64,000 nt of DNA from assembly GCF_029023825.1 (NCBI RefSeq), contig NZ_CP118957.1, forward strand, positions 1,759,794 through 1,823,793, given 5' to 3'. The notes beneath the pieces are model-generated. The model did no database searches and was not told the DNA's origin. It saw nothing but the letters and a program-made list of their open reading frames with translations. The stretch comes from Enterococcus saccharolyticus subsp. saccharolyticus. GTDB lineage: Bacteria > Bacillota > Bacilli > Lactobacillales > Enterococcaceae. Shown piece by piece: positions 17,603 through 28,308 of this stretch (positions are counted from its first letter, which is position 1; each line of letters opens with the position of its first letter). The position numbers were made by a program, and so were the translations under genes.

Positions 17603-18406
17603 TTAACCAAAGTGTCCTGATACATAGTCTTCTGTTGCTTGAATTTTCGGACGTGTAAAGATTTTTGATGTCACATCATATTCAATAACATTCCCTAAAT
17701 AGAAGAAGGCTGTATAGTCACTGATACGCGCCGCTTGTTGCATATTGTGGGTTACGATAACAATTGAATATTCTTCTTTTAAATTGATTAAAGTTTCTTC
17801 TACTTTACCTGTTGAAATTGGATCCAACGCACTAGCCGGTTCATCCAATAATAAAATATCTGGTTTCATTGCAATTGCACGCGCAATACACAAACGTTGT
17901 TGTTGTCCACCAGATAGTGCATGTGCACTCTTATGCAAGGAGTCTTTAACTTGATCCCAAAGAGCGGCTTGTTTTAAGCTAGTTTCTACAATTTCGTCTA
18001 ATTTATGTTTATCTTTTTCGCCATGACGCTTCAATGCAAACGTAATGTTTTCATAAATTGACTTACTAAATGGATTCGGACGTTGGAACACCATGCCAAT
18101 TCGCTTTCTCATTTCATAAACATCGACATTTGAAGAATTCACATTCACGCCTTTGTACATGATTTCGCCCGTCACTCTTGTATTTGCAATACCGTCATTC
18201 ATACGGTTCAAAGAACGTAAATACGTTGATTTTCCACAACCTGAAGGACCGATTAAAGCAGTGATTTTATTTTTTTCAAATTCTAAGTCAACGCCTTTAA
18301 TTGCTTCGTTATTGCCATAAAAAACGTGTAAATCGTTCGTATGCACAATCACTTCTTTATCTTCCATCGTAATAATATTACGTTCGTCCAAATTATATTC
18401 TTTCAT
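17603..18406 (-). CDS. pstB: Phosphate ABC transporter ATP-binding protein (first PstB)
   Basis: This is a paralogue of the neighbouring PstB, with its own Walker A (GPSGCGKST), signature ([14 protein letters not shown]) and Walker B ([13 protein letters not shown]). It has a longer N-terminus (about 20 residues before [11 protein letters not shown]). The ATG follows AAGGAG by seven bases. It lies 11 bases after pstA. The two ATPases may form a heterodimer or serve alternative states of PstCA; the sequence does not decide this. Confidence 0.95.
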   Translation of the reverse strand: MKEYNLDERNIITMEDKEVIVHTNDLHVFYGNNEAIKGVDLEFEKNKITALIGPSGCGKSTYLRSLNRMNDGIANTRVTGEIMYKGVNVNSSNVDVYEMRKRIGMVFQRPNPFSKSIYENITFALKRHGEKDKHKLDEIVETSLKQAALWDQVKDSLHKSAHALSGGQQQRLCIARAIAMKPDILLLDEPASALDPISTGKVEETLINLKEEYSIVIVTHNMQQAARISDYTAFFYLGNVIEYDVTSKIFTRPKIQATEDYVSGHFG

Positions 18407-18417
18407 GGTAATTCTCC

Positions 18418-19302
18418 TTATGCTGACGTCATTTTCTTATGCAATCTCTTGCCGACTGCACGTGCGCCGAAGTTGAAAGCTAAAACAGCGATAATTAATA
18501 CGGCTGAGGCACCTGCGGATACAGCAACACCATCTGGCATCGTACCTTCCGTATTGATTTTCCAAATATGAACGGCTAAAGTTTCCGCTTGACGGAAAAT
18601 ACTAATCGGACTTGATACACTTAATGGATTCCAGTTACTGAAATCTAATGCTGGAGCACTTTGACCAGCTGTATAAATCAAGGCTGCCGCTTCACCAAAA
18701 ATACGTCCTGAACTCAAGATAACCCCAGTTAAAATACCCGGAGTTGCTTCTGGTACAACAACGCGTAGCACCGTTTCCCAACGAGATAACCCTAATGCTA
18801 GACCTGCTTCACGTTGCGTATAATGAACCGCACGTAAGGATTCTTCCACATTTCTTGTTAGTAAAGGTAAGTTAAAGAAAGTTAATGCCAAAGCACCTGA
18901 AATGATTGAAAAACCATATTCAAACTGAATAACAAACACTAAGAAACCAAACAAACCAACAACAACTGATGGCAAAGAACTCAAAATTTCAATTGAAGTA
19001 CGAATGACATCTGTTACCCAGTTCTTTTTCGCATATTCAGATAAATAAATACCCGCACCTAACGAAATTGGGAAGCTAATAATCATCGTAATAAACAATA
19101 AGTAGAAGGAGTTAAATAATTGAATACCAATCCCCCCACCTACTTGATAGGCTTTCGATGGTTGTGTTAAAAATCCCCATGAAATGTGGGGTACACCACG
19201 AACAAGGATGTAAGCTAATAATGACGCTAGAATTAAAACGATAATACCTGAAATTACGTATAAAATTCCTGTAGCGATTTTATCTGCGCGTTTTGCGTTC
19301 AT
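18418..19302 (-). CDS. pstA: Phosphate ABC transporter permease PstA
   Basis: PstA forms the membrane channel with PstC. The 294-residue protein has six hydrophobic segments and the permease EAA loop EAGLALGLSRWETVLRVVVP, which contacts the ATPase. The ATG overlaps the pstC stop codon (TAATG), showing translational coupling. A good ribosome binding site, AAGGAG, lies within the end of pstC. Confidence 0.95.
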   Translation of the reverse strand: MNAKRADKIATGILYVISGIIVLILASLLAYILVRGVPHISWGFLTQPSKAYQVGGGIGIQLFNSFYLLFITMIISFPISLGAGIYLSEYAKKNWVTDVIRTSIEILSSLPSVVVGLFGFLVFVIQFEYGFSIISGALALTFFNLPLLTRNVEESLRAVHYTQREAGLALGLSRWETVLRVVVPEATPGILTGVILSSGRIFGEAAALIYTAGQSAPALDFSNWNPLSVSSPISIFRQAETLAVHIWKINTEGTMPDGVAVSAGASAVLIIAVLAFNFGARAVGKRLHKKMTSA

Positions 19303-20225
19303 TATTTCAACGCTCCTTTCTTCCCAATGATACGAATAATAATATTAAATAGTAATGACATTAATAATAAGATCAATGCTAGTGACCATAACACATTATT
19401 TTCAACAGTACCCATAATTGTATTTCCGATACCCATTGTTAAAATAGAAGTTAAGGTTGAAGCTGGTGTAACTAAACTTGTTGGTATCAACGCTGCATTA
19501 CCGATAACCATTTGAATAGCTAAAGCTTCACCAAACGCACGTGCCATACCAAAAACCACCGCCGTTAAAATACCCGGAACAGCCGCACGCAAGACCACTT
19601 TATAAATAGTTTGCCAACGAGTCGCACCTAAGGCTAACGAAGCTTCACGATAATAACGTGGTACAGCTTTTAAGGCATCTACTGTCATGGTTGTTACAGT
19701 TGGTAAAATCATAATAAATAAGACAAATGTTCCGGCTAAAATACCAAAACCTGTTCCTCCAAAGATCGAACGAACAAATGGCACAATAACAGATAAACCA
19801 ATAAAACCATAAACAACAGAAGGAATACCTACTAATAATTCAATAACTGGTTGTAAGATTTTTTGTCCTTGTTTCGGTGAAATTTCTACCATAAATACTG
19901 CAGCACCAATAGCAAATGGTGTAGCAATAATCGCTGATAAAAACGTCACTACAAATGAACCGACAATCATTGGTAATGCACCAACCATCGGCTGTCCATC
20001 AGGTCCAACTTGACTTGGATTCCAATTTGTTCCAAATAAAAAATCAAAAAGATTTACTTTGTCTGTAAAAAATGTTGCCAATCCTTTACTTGCCACAAAA
20101 TAAAAAATAGAAACTACTACCAAGACGATTAAAGCAATACATAAAAAGCTAATAAAACGACCCCTTTGTTCCATCTTGGCACGTTTTGATTTTTTTGTTA
20201 ACAATTCTTTTACATTTTCTTCCAC
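19302..20225 (-). CDS. pstC: Phosphate ABC transporter permease PstC
   Basis: PstC is the partner permease of PstA. After a charged N-terminus there are six membrane segments, with the EAA loop EASLALGATRWQTIYKVVLR (about residues 197-216). The start is a GTG after GGAGG. A 115-base gap with PhoP-box-like repeats separates it from pstS, so pstCABBphoU may have its own promoter besides readthrough from pstS. Confidence 0.95.
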   Translation of the reverse strand: MEENVKELLTKKSKRAKMEQRGRFISFLCIALIVLVVVSIFYFVASKGLATFFTDKVNLFDFLFGTNWNPSQVGPDGQPMVGALPMIVGSFVVTFLSAIIATPFAIGAAVFMVEISPKQGQKILQPVIELLVGIPSVVYGFIGLSVIVPFVRSIFGGTGFGILAGTFVLFIMILPTVTTMTVDALKAVPRYYREASLALGATRWQTIYKVVLRAAVPGILTAVVFGMARAFGEALAIQMVIGNAALIPTSLVTPASTLTSILTMGIGNTIMGTVENNVLWSLALILLLMSLLFNIIIRIIGKKGALK

Positions 20226-20291
20226 GAGGGTTCCTCCTCAAAAACTAAGATTTTCGCTCTCACTTAGTGTACCGTTCCAACGTCAATTTTA

Positions 20292-20339
20292 GTTTAACGT
20301 TTTGTAAAGATTAAGCGAACTTTGTAAATTTTGTGTAAA
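20292..20339 (-). promoter_or_regulatory. PhoP-box-like direct repeats upstream of pstC
   Basis: Read on the minus strand, TTTACA occurs at 20339 and again 11 bases later at 20328. A third TTTACA at 20308 is followed 11 bases later by TTAAAC at 20297. Repeats of a TTxACA type every 11 bases are the known arrangement of PhoP boxes in Firmicutes. A possible -10 (TACACT) lies about 20 bases further. Confidence 0.45.
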
Positions 20340-20340
20340 G

Positions 20341-21195
20341 TTATTGAATAACATTACCTTCCCAATCGCGTTCAACTTCCATTCTAGAAACAGGAATATA
20401 GCCTAATTCACCAACCACACTTTCTTGTACCTCATCTGAAAGAATATAATCTAAAAATTCTTTGGTTAATGCTTGTGGTTCACCTTTTGTATACATATGT
20501 TGATAAGACCAAATAATCCATTCATTTGTGGTCACATTCTCATCTGTTGGTTCAACACCATCAATTGATAGAGTTGCGACATCATCTGTCACATAAGAAA
20601 AAGCGACATAGCTAATTGCTCCTGGCGTATCGGCAATAATTTGACGGACCATCCCACTAGAATCTTGTTCTTGCGCGCGTTTTGCTGTTTCACCATCTAG
20701 TACCCATTTTTCAAAGGTACCACGCGTGCCACTTCCTGCTGCACGGTTTAAAAGAACCACTTCTTGATCTTTTCCACCGACTTCTTTCCAGTTGGTAATT
20801 TCACCTAAAAAGATTTTTTTCAAGTTTTCTAAGGAAATATCTGACACACCTACCCCTTTATTGACAATGGGTGTGATTCCGACTGCTGCAACTTTATGGT
20901 CAACCAACGATGCTGCATCAATTCCTTTTTTTTCTTCAGCAAATAAATCCGAGTTACCAATATCCACTGCACCAGATTGAACTTGGCTTAAACCAGTCCC
21001 ACTTCCGCCACCTTGAACGTTGATAAATTCCCCTGGATTCTCTGTTTGGTAAGCTTCCGCTACTGTCTCAACTAATGGTTGTAGCGCAGAAGATCCGACT
21101 GCTGTCACAGATTCGCCACGGTCAATCCATTTAGCGCAACCTGTCATTAAAAGTGATAGCCCGATAAGCGGGAGCAATAATGTTCTTTTTTTCAT
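20341..21195 (-). CDS. pstS: Phosphate-binding lipoprotein PstS
   Basis: PstS captures phosphate outside the membrane and delivers it to PstCA. The signal peptide ends in the lipobox LLMTGC, so Cys20 would be lipid-modified by Lgt. Phosphate-binding loops are visible: AVGSSALQPLVE, GGGSGTGLSQ and RAAGSGTRGTFE. The length of 284 residues is normal. It is the first gene of the pst operon, with GAGGG before the ATG. Confidence 0.95.
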   Translation of the reverse strand: MKKRTLLLPLIGLSLLMTGCAKWIDRGESVTAVGSSALQPLVETVAEAYQTENPGEFINVQGGGSGTGLSQVQSGAVDIGNSDLFAEEKKGIDAASLVDHKVAAVGITPIVNKGVGVSDISLENLKKIFLGEITNWKEVGGKDQEVVLLNRAAGSGTRGTFEKWVLDGETAKRAQEQDSSGMVRQIIADTPGAISYVAFSYVTDDVATLSIDGVEPTDENVTTNEWIIWSYQHMYTKGEPQALTKEFLDYILSDEVQESVVGELGYIPVSRMEVERDWEGNVIQ

Positions 21196-21315
21196 CTGTA
21201 ATCCCTCATTTTTTCATAATCATACATTACCATCATTTCTATTTTACCATCATCTGAAAAACTTGGAAAATACTTATTGATAAAAATGAGGTAATTCTTT
21301 TTTTTAACATCAAAA

Positions 21316-21353
21316 AACTCCAAGTATACCATACGAATCGCATACTCGGAGTT
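21316..21353 (-). terminator. Terminator of ftsEX
   Basis: AACTCC and AGTAT pair with ATACT and GGAGTT with one mismatch, and six T residues follow on the minus strand, just after ftsX. Confidence 0.82.
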
Positions 21354-21361
21354 GTGTAAAA

Positions 21362-22246
21362 TTAAATTTTTAAGAAACGTCTCATTGAAATAATTGATCC
21401 TAATGAACCAATCGCCATCCCAATGATTGCTAATAAAATACAGATTTGAATCGTAAATGTCCCTGGTGCTAATAAACTATAGTTTGAACGCAACAGTACT
21501 GGGTTGATAATATTGAAGAATCTTGGATACCCAAAATACATCAATGCAACTGGAACGGCTGCTCCAAACAAACCAATCCAACCACCTTCTAAGAAGAACG
21601 GCCAACGAATGTACCCATTTTTTGCGCCAACCAGTCGCATAATTTGAATTTCACGTTGACGTGATAAAATCGTAATACGGATTGTATTTGAAATTAAAAA
21701 CATTGCAACCAATAATAAGAGTGCTGAACCAATTAAGCCCCATGTACGTACGCCTTGAGCAATACCAAAGATACGGTCAGATAAATCTTCTCCATAACTT
21801 GCTTTATGCACATATTTCGTAATCTGTTCAGCTTCTTCAGTAATCCCTTTTACATAACGAGGTTCGGTCGCACTTACGACAAAGATATCTAACAATGGAT
21901 TATCTTGATCAAATAGTCCCCAAACATCTCCATAAGATTCTTTAATACGATCTAATTCTTCATCTTGACTGGAATATTTTACTGATTTCACATGTGGAAT
22001 TTCTTTTAATTGTTTTTCTAATTCTTCTTTACCCTTATCGTCTGTACCGTAAGTAACAAAGACTGAAACATCCACGTTTTCTTCCATGTCTTGTGCTAAT
22101 TTTACTGTATTCATAATGACAACTAAGAAAACACCTAATAGCGTCAGCGTAATCGTTACCGCACTAATGGAAGAAACTGTCATCCATCCATTACGACGTA
22201 AACTCTTCAAGCTTTCTAAAATGTGTCGGAAAAAAGTTCTAATCAT
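21362..22246 (-). CDS. ftsX: Cell division ABC transporter permease-like protein FtsX
   Basis: FtsX with FtsE couples ATP hydrolysis to activation of peptidoglycan hydrolases at the division site. The 294-residue protein has a basic N-terminus, a membrane helix near residues 22-46, an extracellular domain (about 50-160) and three further helices, with the FtsX core SRQREIQIMRLVGAKNGYIRWPF. The ATG at 22246 follows AAGGAG and overlaps the end of ftsE by eight bases. Confidence 0.94.
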   Translation of the reverse strand: MIRTFFRHILESLKSLRRNGWMTVSSISAVTITLTLLGVFLVVIMNTVKLAQDMEENVDVSVFVTYGTDDKGKEELEKQLKEIPHVKSVKYSSQDEELDRIKESYGDVWGLFDQDNPLLDIFVVSATEPRYVKGITEEAEQITKYVHKASYGEDLSDRIFGIAQGVRTWGLIGSALLLLVAMFLISNTIRITILSRQREIQIMRLVGAKNGYIRWPFFLEGGWIGLFGAAVPVALMYFGYPRFFNIINPVLLRSNYSLLAPGTFTIQICILLAIIGMAIGSLGSIISMRRFLKI

Positions 22247-22925
22247 CGTAGCCGTACTCTCCTTCCGCTTGGTCCCGAATAATACGTCCATTTTCAATCG
22301 CAATTACACGATGACGAATCGTATTTACAATTGTACTGTTATGTGTTGCCATCACAATTGTCGTTCCTTGCCCATTGATACGTTCTAGTAATTTCATGAT
22401 TTCCCATGAATTTTCCGGATCAAGGTTTCCTGTTGGTTCGTCAGCAATTAATACTTTCGGCGTATTCACAATCGCACGAGCAATCGATACACGTTGTTGT
22501 TCCCCACCAGAAAGTTCACTTGGAAAAACGCGGACTTTATGTTTCAAACCTACAAGATCAAGGACTTCCATTACACGTTTTTTAATTTCACGTGGTTTAC
22601 GACCAATTACTTGCATAGCATAGGCAACATTTTCGTAGACTGTTTTTTTCGGTAATAATTTGTAATCTTGGAAGACTACTCCAATTTCACGACGCAATAA
22701 TGGTACATCACGACGTTTAATTTTTGTTAATTCATAGCCTGCCACACTCAAGATACCTTTCGTGGCTTTTTCTTCTCGATACATTAATTTGATAAAGGTT
22801 GATTTCCCTGCGCCGGATGGACCTACGACGTAAACAAATTCACCTTGATTAATCGAAACCGAAAGATTACGGATAGCTGTTGTACCATTAGAGTACTTCT
22901 TCATTACATCTTGCATTTCAATCAT
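22239..22925 (-). CDS. ftsE: Cell division ATP-binding protein FtsE
   Basis: FtsE is the ATPase partner of FtsX. Walker A GPSGAGKST, the ABC signature LSGGEQQRVSIARA and Walker B KVLIADEPTGNLDP are intact. The ATG at 22925 follows GGAGAGA by five bases and gives 228 residues. It overlaps ftsX, as in nearly all bacteria. The adjacent prfB-ftsE-ftsX order is common in Firmicutes. Confidence 0.95.
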   Translation of the reverse strand: MIEMQDVMKKYSNGTTAIRNLSVSINQGEFVYVVGPSGAGKSTFIKLMYREEKATKGILSVAGYELTKIKRRDVPLLRREIGVVFQDYKLLPKKTVYENVAYAMQVIGRKPREIKKRVMEVLDLVGLKHKVRVFPSELSGGEQQRVSIARAIVNTPKVLIADEPTGNLDPENSWEIMKLLERINGQGTTIVMATHNSTIVNTIRHRVIAIENGRIIRDQAEGEYGYDD

Positions 22926-23027
22926 GGCTATCTCTCCAATCATTTTTATTCATACTGGCTCATTATAGCATGCCTATATTGCAGAAAGCTTTCAGTAAGT
23001 TACATTTTCATTTCATTTGAATGACTT

Positions 23028-24138
23028 TTAGTTATTTTGATTTAATTTAAATTTCAAGTACGCATCAATAAATCCGTCTAAATCGCCATCCATTACCGCT
23101 TGGACATTTCCCGTTTCAAAATTCGTACGATGATCTTTTACCATTGAATAAGGATGGAAAACATACGAACGAATTTGTGATCCCCAACCAATTTCTAGCT
23201 GTTCGCCACGTAACGCAGCAGCTTCTTGTTCTTGTTTTTCCACTTCTAATTGATACAATTTTGCTTGCAACATGCTCATCGCTTGTTCACGGTTTTTCAA
23301 TTGTGAACGTTGCGCTTGACTAGCAACAACCGTGCCTGTTGGAATATGCGTGATACGTACAGCCGATTCGGTTTTATTGATATGCTGCCCACCTGCACCG
23401 CTTGCTCGATAAGTATCTATTTTTAAATCATCTGAATTAATATCTACTTCAATAGCTGAATCTAATTCTGGCATGACATCAACTGAACAAAATGACGTAT
23501 GGCGACGTTTCGCTGAATCAAACGGTGAAATTCGTACTAAACGATGAACCCCTTTTTCTGATTTCAAGTAACCATAAACATTATGCCCTTTAATCATTAA
23601 AGTCACACTTTTAATTCCGGCTTCATCCCCAGCTTGATAATCCAAGACTTCTACTTGGTAGCCATGTTGTTCCGCCCAACGTGTGTACATGCGCAACAAC
23701 ATACTTCCCCAGTCTTGTGACTCCGTACCACCTGCACCAGGATGTAATTCTAAAATCGCATTATTGCGATCATAAGGGCCATCTAATAACATAGATAATT
23801 CATACGTATTCATTTCTTCACGTAATTTTTTCATTCCGGTGACTAATTCTTCTTCAATTTCTGCATCTGGTTCTTCTTGCAACATTTCTAATAATACTTC
23901 TAATTCTTCCACACCATTTGCTAAATGATTAAATTGATCATAGGTTTCTTTATTGGCATTATTTTCATTAATGACTTGTTGCGCAGTTTCTGCATTGTCC
24001 CAAAAACCGGGTTCTGCCATGCGATGTTCTGCTTCTGCAATATCTTCTTCTAATTGTTCGAGGTCAAAGAGACCCCCTAAAGCTTGTAATTTTGGCGTTC
24101 ATTTCTTCTAATTGATTGCGAATTTCTGCAATTTCCAT
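23028..24138 (-). CDS. prfB: Peptide chain release factor 2, with programmed +1 frameshift
   Basis: RF2 ends translation at UGA and UAA. The gene is read in two frames: 24 codons from the ATG at 24138 end at an in-frame TGA (24066-24064), and the remainder (ending at 23028) is reached by a +1 shift, giving about 369 residues. The shift site is canonical: an AGGGGG Shine-Dalgarno-like sequence (24078-24073), three bases, then CTT TGA C. The peptide-release motif [10 protein letters not shown] and the stop-recognition motif SPF (RISPFDS) are intact. The shift senses RF2 shortage and autoregulates the gene. The upstream ribosome binding site is AAGGA. Confidence 0.96.
24064..24078 (-). promoter_or_regulatory. 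RF2 programmed frameshift signal
   Basis: On the minus strand AGGGGG is followed by TCT and then CTTTGAC, the classical slippery CUU-UGA arrangement with correct three-base spacing. Confidence 0.95.
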
Positions 24139-24173
24139 TTTGTTTCCTTCTTTCTGATGATTATACAATCAAA

Positions 24174-24200
24174 GGGCTGGACAATTTATATGACCAGCCC
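24174..24200 (-). terminator. Hairpin between secA and prfB
   Basis: GGGCTGG pairs with CCAGCCC across a 13-base loop. Only a short T stretch follows, so termination of the secA transcript is likely but may be partial. Confidence 0.5.
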
Positions 24201-24243
24201 CCCGAAGAGTACAAATAAATTGTCTCTTTATTTCATTTTTTGT

Positions 24244-26760
24244 CTATTTCCCTTTACCATGGCAGTTTTTGTATTTCTTACCACTACCACAAGGACATGG
24301 ATCATTACGTCCAACTTTTGTTACTTGAACAGGACGTTTTTCAGCTGTATTGGTATCTGCTTGTTCAGTTGGTTGGACTTCTGGTTGAGCAACTTGCTCA
24401 CGTTGTACGTTTTGACGAATTTCTGCTTTCATAAATAGACGAGTAACGTCATATTCAATCGCACCAATCATGTTTTCAAACATTGTGTAGCCTTCTGTTT
24501 GATATTCAACCAATGGATTATTTTGTCCATATGCACGTAACCCAATCGATTGACGTAATTGATCCATTGCATCAATGTGATCTGTCCATTTTGAATCTAC
24601 CACACGTAGAATAACTACTTTTTGGAATTCTAATAGTTGTTCTGGACTGTTTAATTGTGTCACTTTTTCATCAAATTTTTCTTGCGCACGTTGCATTAAG
24701 TAATCTTTCACTTGCTGTGGATCTTTTCCTTCAAGATCAGCAACAGAAATAGAATCTTCATGAACTAAAACACTACCTGCAAAATCGACAATGCCGATAC
24801 GGTTTAATTGATGTGCTTCAACATCTGTATGACCATCTACCACACGTTCAATAGTACGTTTTACCATGTTCATCAACACATCTGACAATGAAGATTCTTC
24901 CATAATCACTTGTTGACGTTGACCGTAAATCACTTCACGTTGTTCACGCATTACATCATCGTATTGTAAAACATTTTTACGGGTATCGTAGTTGTTTCCT
25001 TCCACGCGTTTTTGAGCAGACTCTACTTGGCGTGAGAACATTTTGCTTTGAATCACAGAATCTTCTTCATCAATATTCAAACGGTCTAAAAATGCTTTAA
25101 TTCGTTCCGAACCAAAACGTTTCATCAAATCGTCTTCTAGTGATAAATAAAATTGAGAAACCCCTGGATCACCTTGTCGTCCGGCACGTCCACGTAACTG
25201 ATTATCAATACGACGTGATTCATGACGCTCTGTACCAATTACAGCTAGACCACCCACTTCAGCAACACCTAGGCCCAGTTTAATATCGGTCCCACGACCA
25301 GCCATGTTGGTAGCGATTGTAACGGCACCCTTTTGCCCAGCATTTAGGATAATTTCTGCTTCTTTAAAGTGATTTTTCGCATTTAATACTTCATGAGGAA
25401 TGCGTTCTTGATCCAACATATTTGATAATAATTCAGACGTTTCAACAGCAACTGTTCCGACTAAGACAGGTTGCCCTTTGCGATGACGCTCTTTAATATC
25501 TTGCACAACTGCCTTAAACTTACTGCTTAATGTTGGGTACAATAAATCAGCACGGTCATCACGAATTACTGGTTTATTCGTTGGAATTTGGAATACTTGA
25601 ATATTGTAAATTTCACGGAATTCCTCTTCTTCTGTTTTCGCAGTACCTGTCATACCAGACAATTTTTTATACATACGGAAGAAGTTTTGGAAAGTAATTG
25701 ACGCCAGTGTTTTTGTTTCATCTTCAATTTCTACGCCTTCTTTGGCTTCAATTGCCTGATGTAAACCATCTGAATAACGACGACCATCCATAATACGACC
25801 TGTAAATTGGTCAACAATCATTACTTTATTCTCTTGTACCACATAATCAATATCTCGAATCATGATATAGTTGGCACGCAATGCTTGATCTAGATGGTGT
25901 GTCAATGCTGTATTTTCAATATCATATAAATTGTCTAAACCAAATGTTTCTTCGGCTTTTTCAATCCCTGTTTCTGTCAAACTAATTGTTTTTGATTGCA
26001 CGTCAATTTTATAATCTTCTTCGGCTTTTAATCGTTTGATAAAATTATCCGCACGTACATATAAAGCTGTTGATTTTTCTGCTTGTCCAGAAATAATTAA
26101 CGGCGTTCTTGCTTCATCAATTAAAATAGAGTCTACTTCATCGACAATGGCATAATTCAATGGGCGTTGCACCATTTGATGACGATACACAACCATATTG
26201 TCACGTAAATAGTCAAATCCTAGTTCGTTATTGGTACTATATGTGATGTCACACGCATAGGCTGCGCGTTTTTCTTCTGAAGATTTGGCATTGATGTTTA
26301 AACCAACTGTCATCCCTAAGAAATTGTATAATTCACCCATTTCGGTTGAGTCACGTGTTGCTAAGTACTCATTTACGGTTACAACGTGGACACCTTCACC
26401 TGTTAGGGCATTTAGGTATACTGGCATTGTTGCCGTTAACGTTTTCCCTTCACCTGTACGCATCTCTGGAATGTTCCCGTCGTGTAACACAATCCCACCC
26501 ATTAACTGTACATGATAAGGATATAAACCTAAGACACGTTTTGCTGCTTCACGGACAACCGCAAATGCTTCTGTTAATAATTCGTCTAAGGTTTCTCCTT
26601 GTTGATAACGTTGACGAAACTCATCTGTTTTCGCACGTAATTCTTCATCTGATAATGCACTCATTTGATCTGCTAACGTTTCGATCTTGTTTGCCATTTG
26701 ATCTAATCGTTTAATTTCTTTTTTATCGTTTTCAATCAGTGTTCTAAAAAAGTTGGCCAT
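24244..26760 (-). CDS. secA: Preprotein translocase ATPase SecA
   Basis: SecA drives secretory proteins through SecYEG. The 838-residue protein has Walker [15 protein letters not shown], the DEAD-like [20 protein letters not shown], the second nucleotide-binding motifs [13 protein letters not shown] and [11 protein letters not shown], and a C-terminal zinc-binding tail [15 protein letters not shown] that contacts SecB-like partners or ribosomes. It is full length. It is followed by prfB after a hairpin. SecG is encoded at 51.3 kb. Confidence 0.97.
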   Translation of the reverse strand: MANFFRTLIENDKKEIKRLDQMANKIETLADQMSALSDEELRAKTDEFRQRYQQGETLDELLTEAFAVVREAAKRVLGLYPYHVQLMGGIVLHDGNIPEMRTGEGKTLTATMPVYLNALTGEGVHVVTVNEYLATRDSTEMGELYNFLGMTVGLNINAKSSEEKRAAYACDITYSTNNELGFDYLRDNMVVYRHQMVQRPLNYAIVDEVDSILIDEARTPLIISGQAEKSTALYVRADNFIKRLKAEEDYKIDVQSKTISLTETGIEKAEETFGLDNLYDIENTALTHHLDQALRANYIMIRDIDYVVQENKVMIVDQFTGRIMDGRRYSDGLHQAIEAKEGVEIEDETKTLASITFQNFFRMYKKLSGMTGTAKTEEEEFREIYNIQVFQIPTNKPVIRDDRADLLYPTLSSKFKAVVQDIKERHRKGQPVLVGTVAVETSELLSNMLDQERIPHEVLNAKNHFKEAEIILNAGQKGAVTIATNMAGRGTDIKLGLGVAEVGGLAVIGTERHESRRIDNQLRGRAGRQGDPGVSQFYLSLEDDLMKRFGSERIKAFLDRLNIDEEDSVIQSKMFSRQVESAQKRVEGNNYDTRKNVLQYDDVMREQREVIYGQRQQVIMEESSLSDVLMNMVKRTIERVVDGHTDVEAHQLNRIGIVDFAGSVLVHEDSISVADLEGKDPQQVKDYLMQRAQEKFDEKVTQLNSPEQLLEFQKVVILRVVDSKWTDHIDAMDQLRQSIGLRAYGQNNPLVEYQTEGYTMFENMIGAIEYDVTRLFMKAEIRQNVQREQVAQPEVQPTEQADTNTAEKRPVQVTKVGRNDPCPCGSGKKYKNCHGKGK

Positions 26761-26904
26761 CCTTTTACGATTCTCCTTTTAAACATTGTTCCACTTCCTA
26801 AGATAACATAGGAAAGTCCTCAATCCATTTTATCACTTGTTTCCTTTGATTGCTACTTTTTCCGCTAATTCACTTATAGGGATTTTCCATTTTAAGGAAA
26901 GCAT

Positions 26905-26935
26905 AAAAAAATCTAGGTGTCTCCACCTAGATTTC
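26905..26935 (-). terminator. Terminator of hpf
   Basis: AAATCTAGGTG / CACCTAGATTT has an 11-base perfect stem and a long T run on the minus strand. Confidence 0.9.
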
Positions 26936-26948
26936 TACATTTCAATTA

Positions 26949-27503
26949 TTAATCTGTTTCAATCAAGCCATATTTGCCATCTTTACGACGATAAACAATG
27001 CTAGTACCATTTGTTTCTGCGTCTTCAAAGATGAAGAAGTTATGACCTAGCATATTCATTTGTAATACAGCTTCTTCACTGTCCATTGGTTTTAATGAAA
27101 GACGTTTTGTACGAACAATATCTAATTCAGAACCATTGTCTTCTTCTGCTTCCTCAGTCGCTGAAAAAATTGCTGCTTGTACATCAGGTAATGCTGTCTC
27201 TCTAGATTTACGGTTAATTTTTGTTTTGAATTTGCGGATTTGACGCTCTAATTTATCGACAACCAAATCAATACTTGCATATAAATCTGGTGATGTTTCT
27301 TCCGCGCGTAATACAAGATATGGTAGTGGGATAGTGACTTCTACCTTCGCTTTTTTATCTGTATAAACCTTTAAGTTTACGTGAGCTGTTGCATCTGGTG
27401 CATCACTAAAGTAGCGTTCTAATTTCCCTACTTTTTTCTCCACATAGTCGCGAATTGCCTCAGTAACTTCAATATTTTCTCCGCGTACATTATATCTAAA
27501 CAT
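26949..27503 (-). CDS. hpf: Ribosome hibernation promoting factor, long form
   Basis: Long HPF joins two 70S ribosomes into inactive 100S dimers during slow growth. The N-terminal domain (about residues 1-100, [20 protein letters not shown]) binds the decoding region. A flexible linker leads to the C-terminal dimerisation domain (about 125-184, with [20 protein letters not shown]). The ATG at 27503 follows AAGGGG and gives 184 residues. The position next to secA is conserved in Firmicutes. Confidence 0.93.
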   Translation of the reverse strand: MFRYNVRGENIEVTEAIRDYVEKKVGKLERYFSDAPDATAHVNLKVYTDKKAKVEVTIPLPYLVLRAEETSPDLYASIDLVVDKLERQIRKFKTKINRKSRETALPDVQAAIFSATEEAEEDNGSELDIVRTKRLSLKPMDSEEAVLQMNMLGHNFFIFEDAETNGTSIVYRRKDGKYGLIETD

Positions 27504-27531
27504 AACAATTGCCCCTTTCATCTACCAATTA

Positions 27532-27563
27532 AAGAGGAATAAGGACCACTCTGTATTCCTCTT
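27532..27563 (-). terminator. Terminator between comFC and hpf
   Basis: AGAGGAATA / TATTCCTCT pairs perfectly; the T run on the minus strand is short and mixed. Confidence 0.6.
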
Positions 27564-27630
27564 CTTATTTCTATTATATCGAACTTTACTATAAATGCAA
27601 AAGAAATCGGTATCAAAAACAGAAAATATT

Positions 27631-28308
27631 TTATCTAGCTAAAGATAAAGTTCTTATTTCGCTTGGCTGATAAAGATTTAGTACCTCTGATGCATGAAAT
27701 AAAGTTCGTCCTGTTGTGTACACATCATCGACTAATAAAATTCGTTTTCCTTGCACGTCTTCTTTGGAGACGATTACTTCAAACGGTTGTGGTGTCATCA
27801 GTCTTTCTGCACGATTTTTCTGTGTTTGTGGGACTGTATTCATTTTTTTCACCAATAGTTTTTGGGTCTTAATATTAGCCCCTGTTAAGAACGCTTCCAC
27901 TTGGTTGAATCCTCGTTTAAGATAACGTTCTTCAGATAGTGGAATAGCACAAATCACATCAAATTTCTCTTTTTTTAAAAACTTTCGTAGTTCTGCCATA
28001 AATGTTCTTCTCAATTGATAATCGCCTAAAAACTTATATTGGTGAATCCACGCTTGAAAGGCATCATCATATTGAAAAAAGGCATGATGTTGAAATTTAT
28101 AATCAGGATATACGTCTTGCCAATCCAAACAGTCTTGACATTGACTAGCTTGTCCCATTTTTTGACAAGTCGGGCAACAAGGCTCTGTAATTGGAGATAA
28201 TAATTCCGAGCAACTTGGACAACGCTCAGCTTGAAGATAAAAAGGCCACAGTATTTCTTGCATAGTCAGATTACGAATAATTTCTTTTTGGCACCAACTA
28301 CAACGCAT
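27631..28308 (-). CDS. comFC: ComF-family phosphoribosyltransferase-like competence protein ComFC
   Basis: ComFC acts with ComFA in DNA uptake or processing after import. Four-cysteine zinc clusters occur at the N-terminus (CSWCQ, CPSC, CCPTC, CQDC), and the C-terminal phosphoribosyltransferase motif is ILLVDDVYTTGRT (about residues 190-202). The length of 225 residues is normal. It overlaps the end of comFA by 11 bases. Natural competence is not demonstrated in most enterococci, so the operon may serve another role. Confidence 0.9.
   Translation of the reverse strand: MRCSWCQKEIIRNLTMQEILWPFYLQAERCPSCSELLSPITEPCCPTCQKMGQASQCQDCLDWQDVYPDYKFQHHAFFQYDDAFQAWIHQYKFLGDYQLRRTFMAELRKFLKKEKFDVICAIPLSEERYLKRGFNQVEAFLTGANIKTQKLLVKKMNTVPQTQKNRAERLMTPQPFEVIVSKEDVQGKRILLVDDVYTTGRTLFHASEVLNLYQPSEIRTLSLAR

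Noticed and set aside
23028-24020. prfB as a truncated or frameshifted pseudogene
   Set aside because: The frame change coincides exactly with the conserved RF2 programmed frameshift site.
24112-24438. Plus-strand open frames across the end of secA and the prfB start
   Set aside because: They overlap two certain genes on the other strand, have no start signals and resemble no family.
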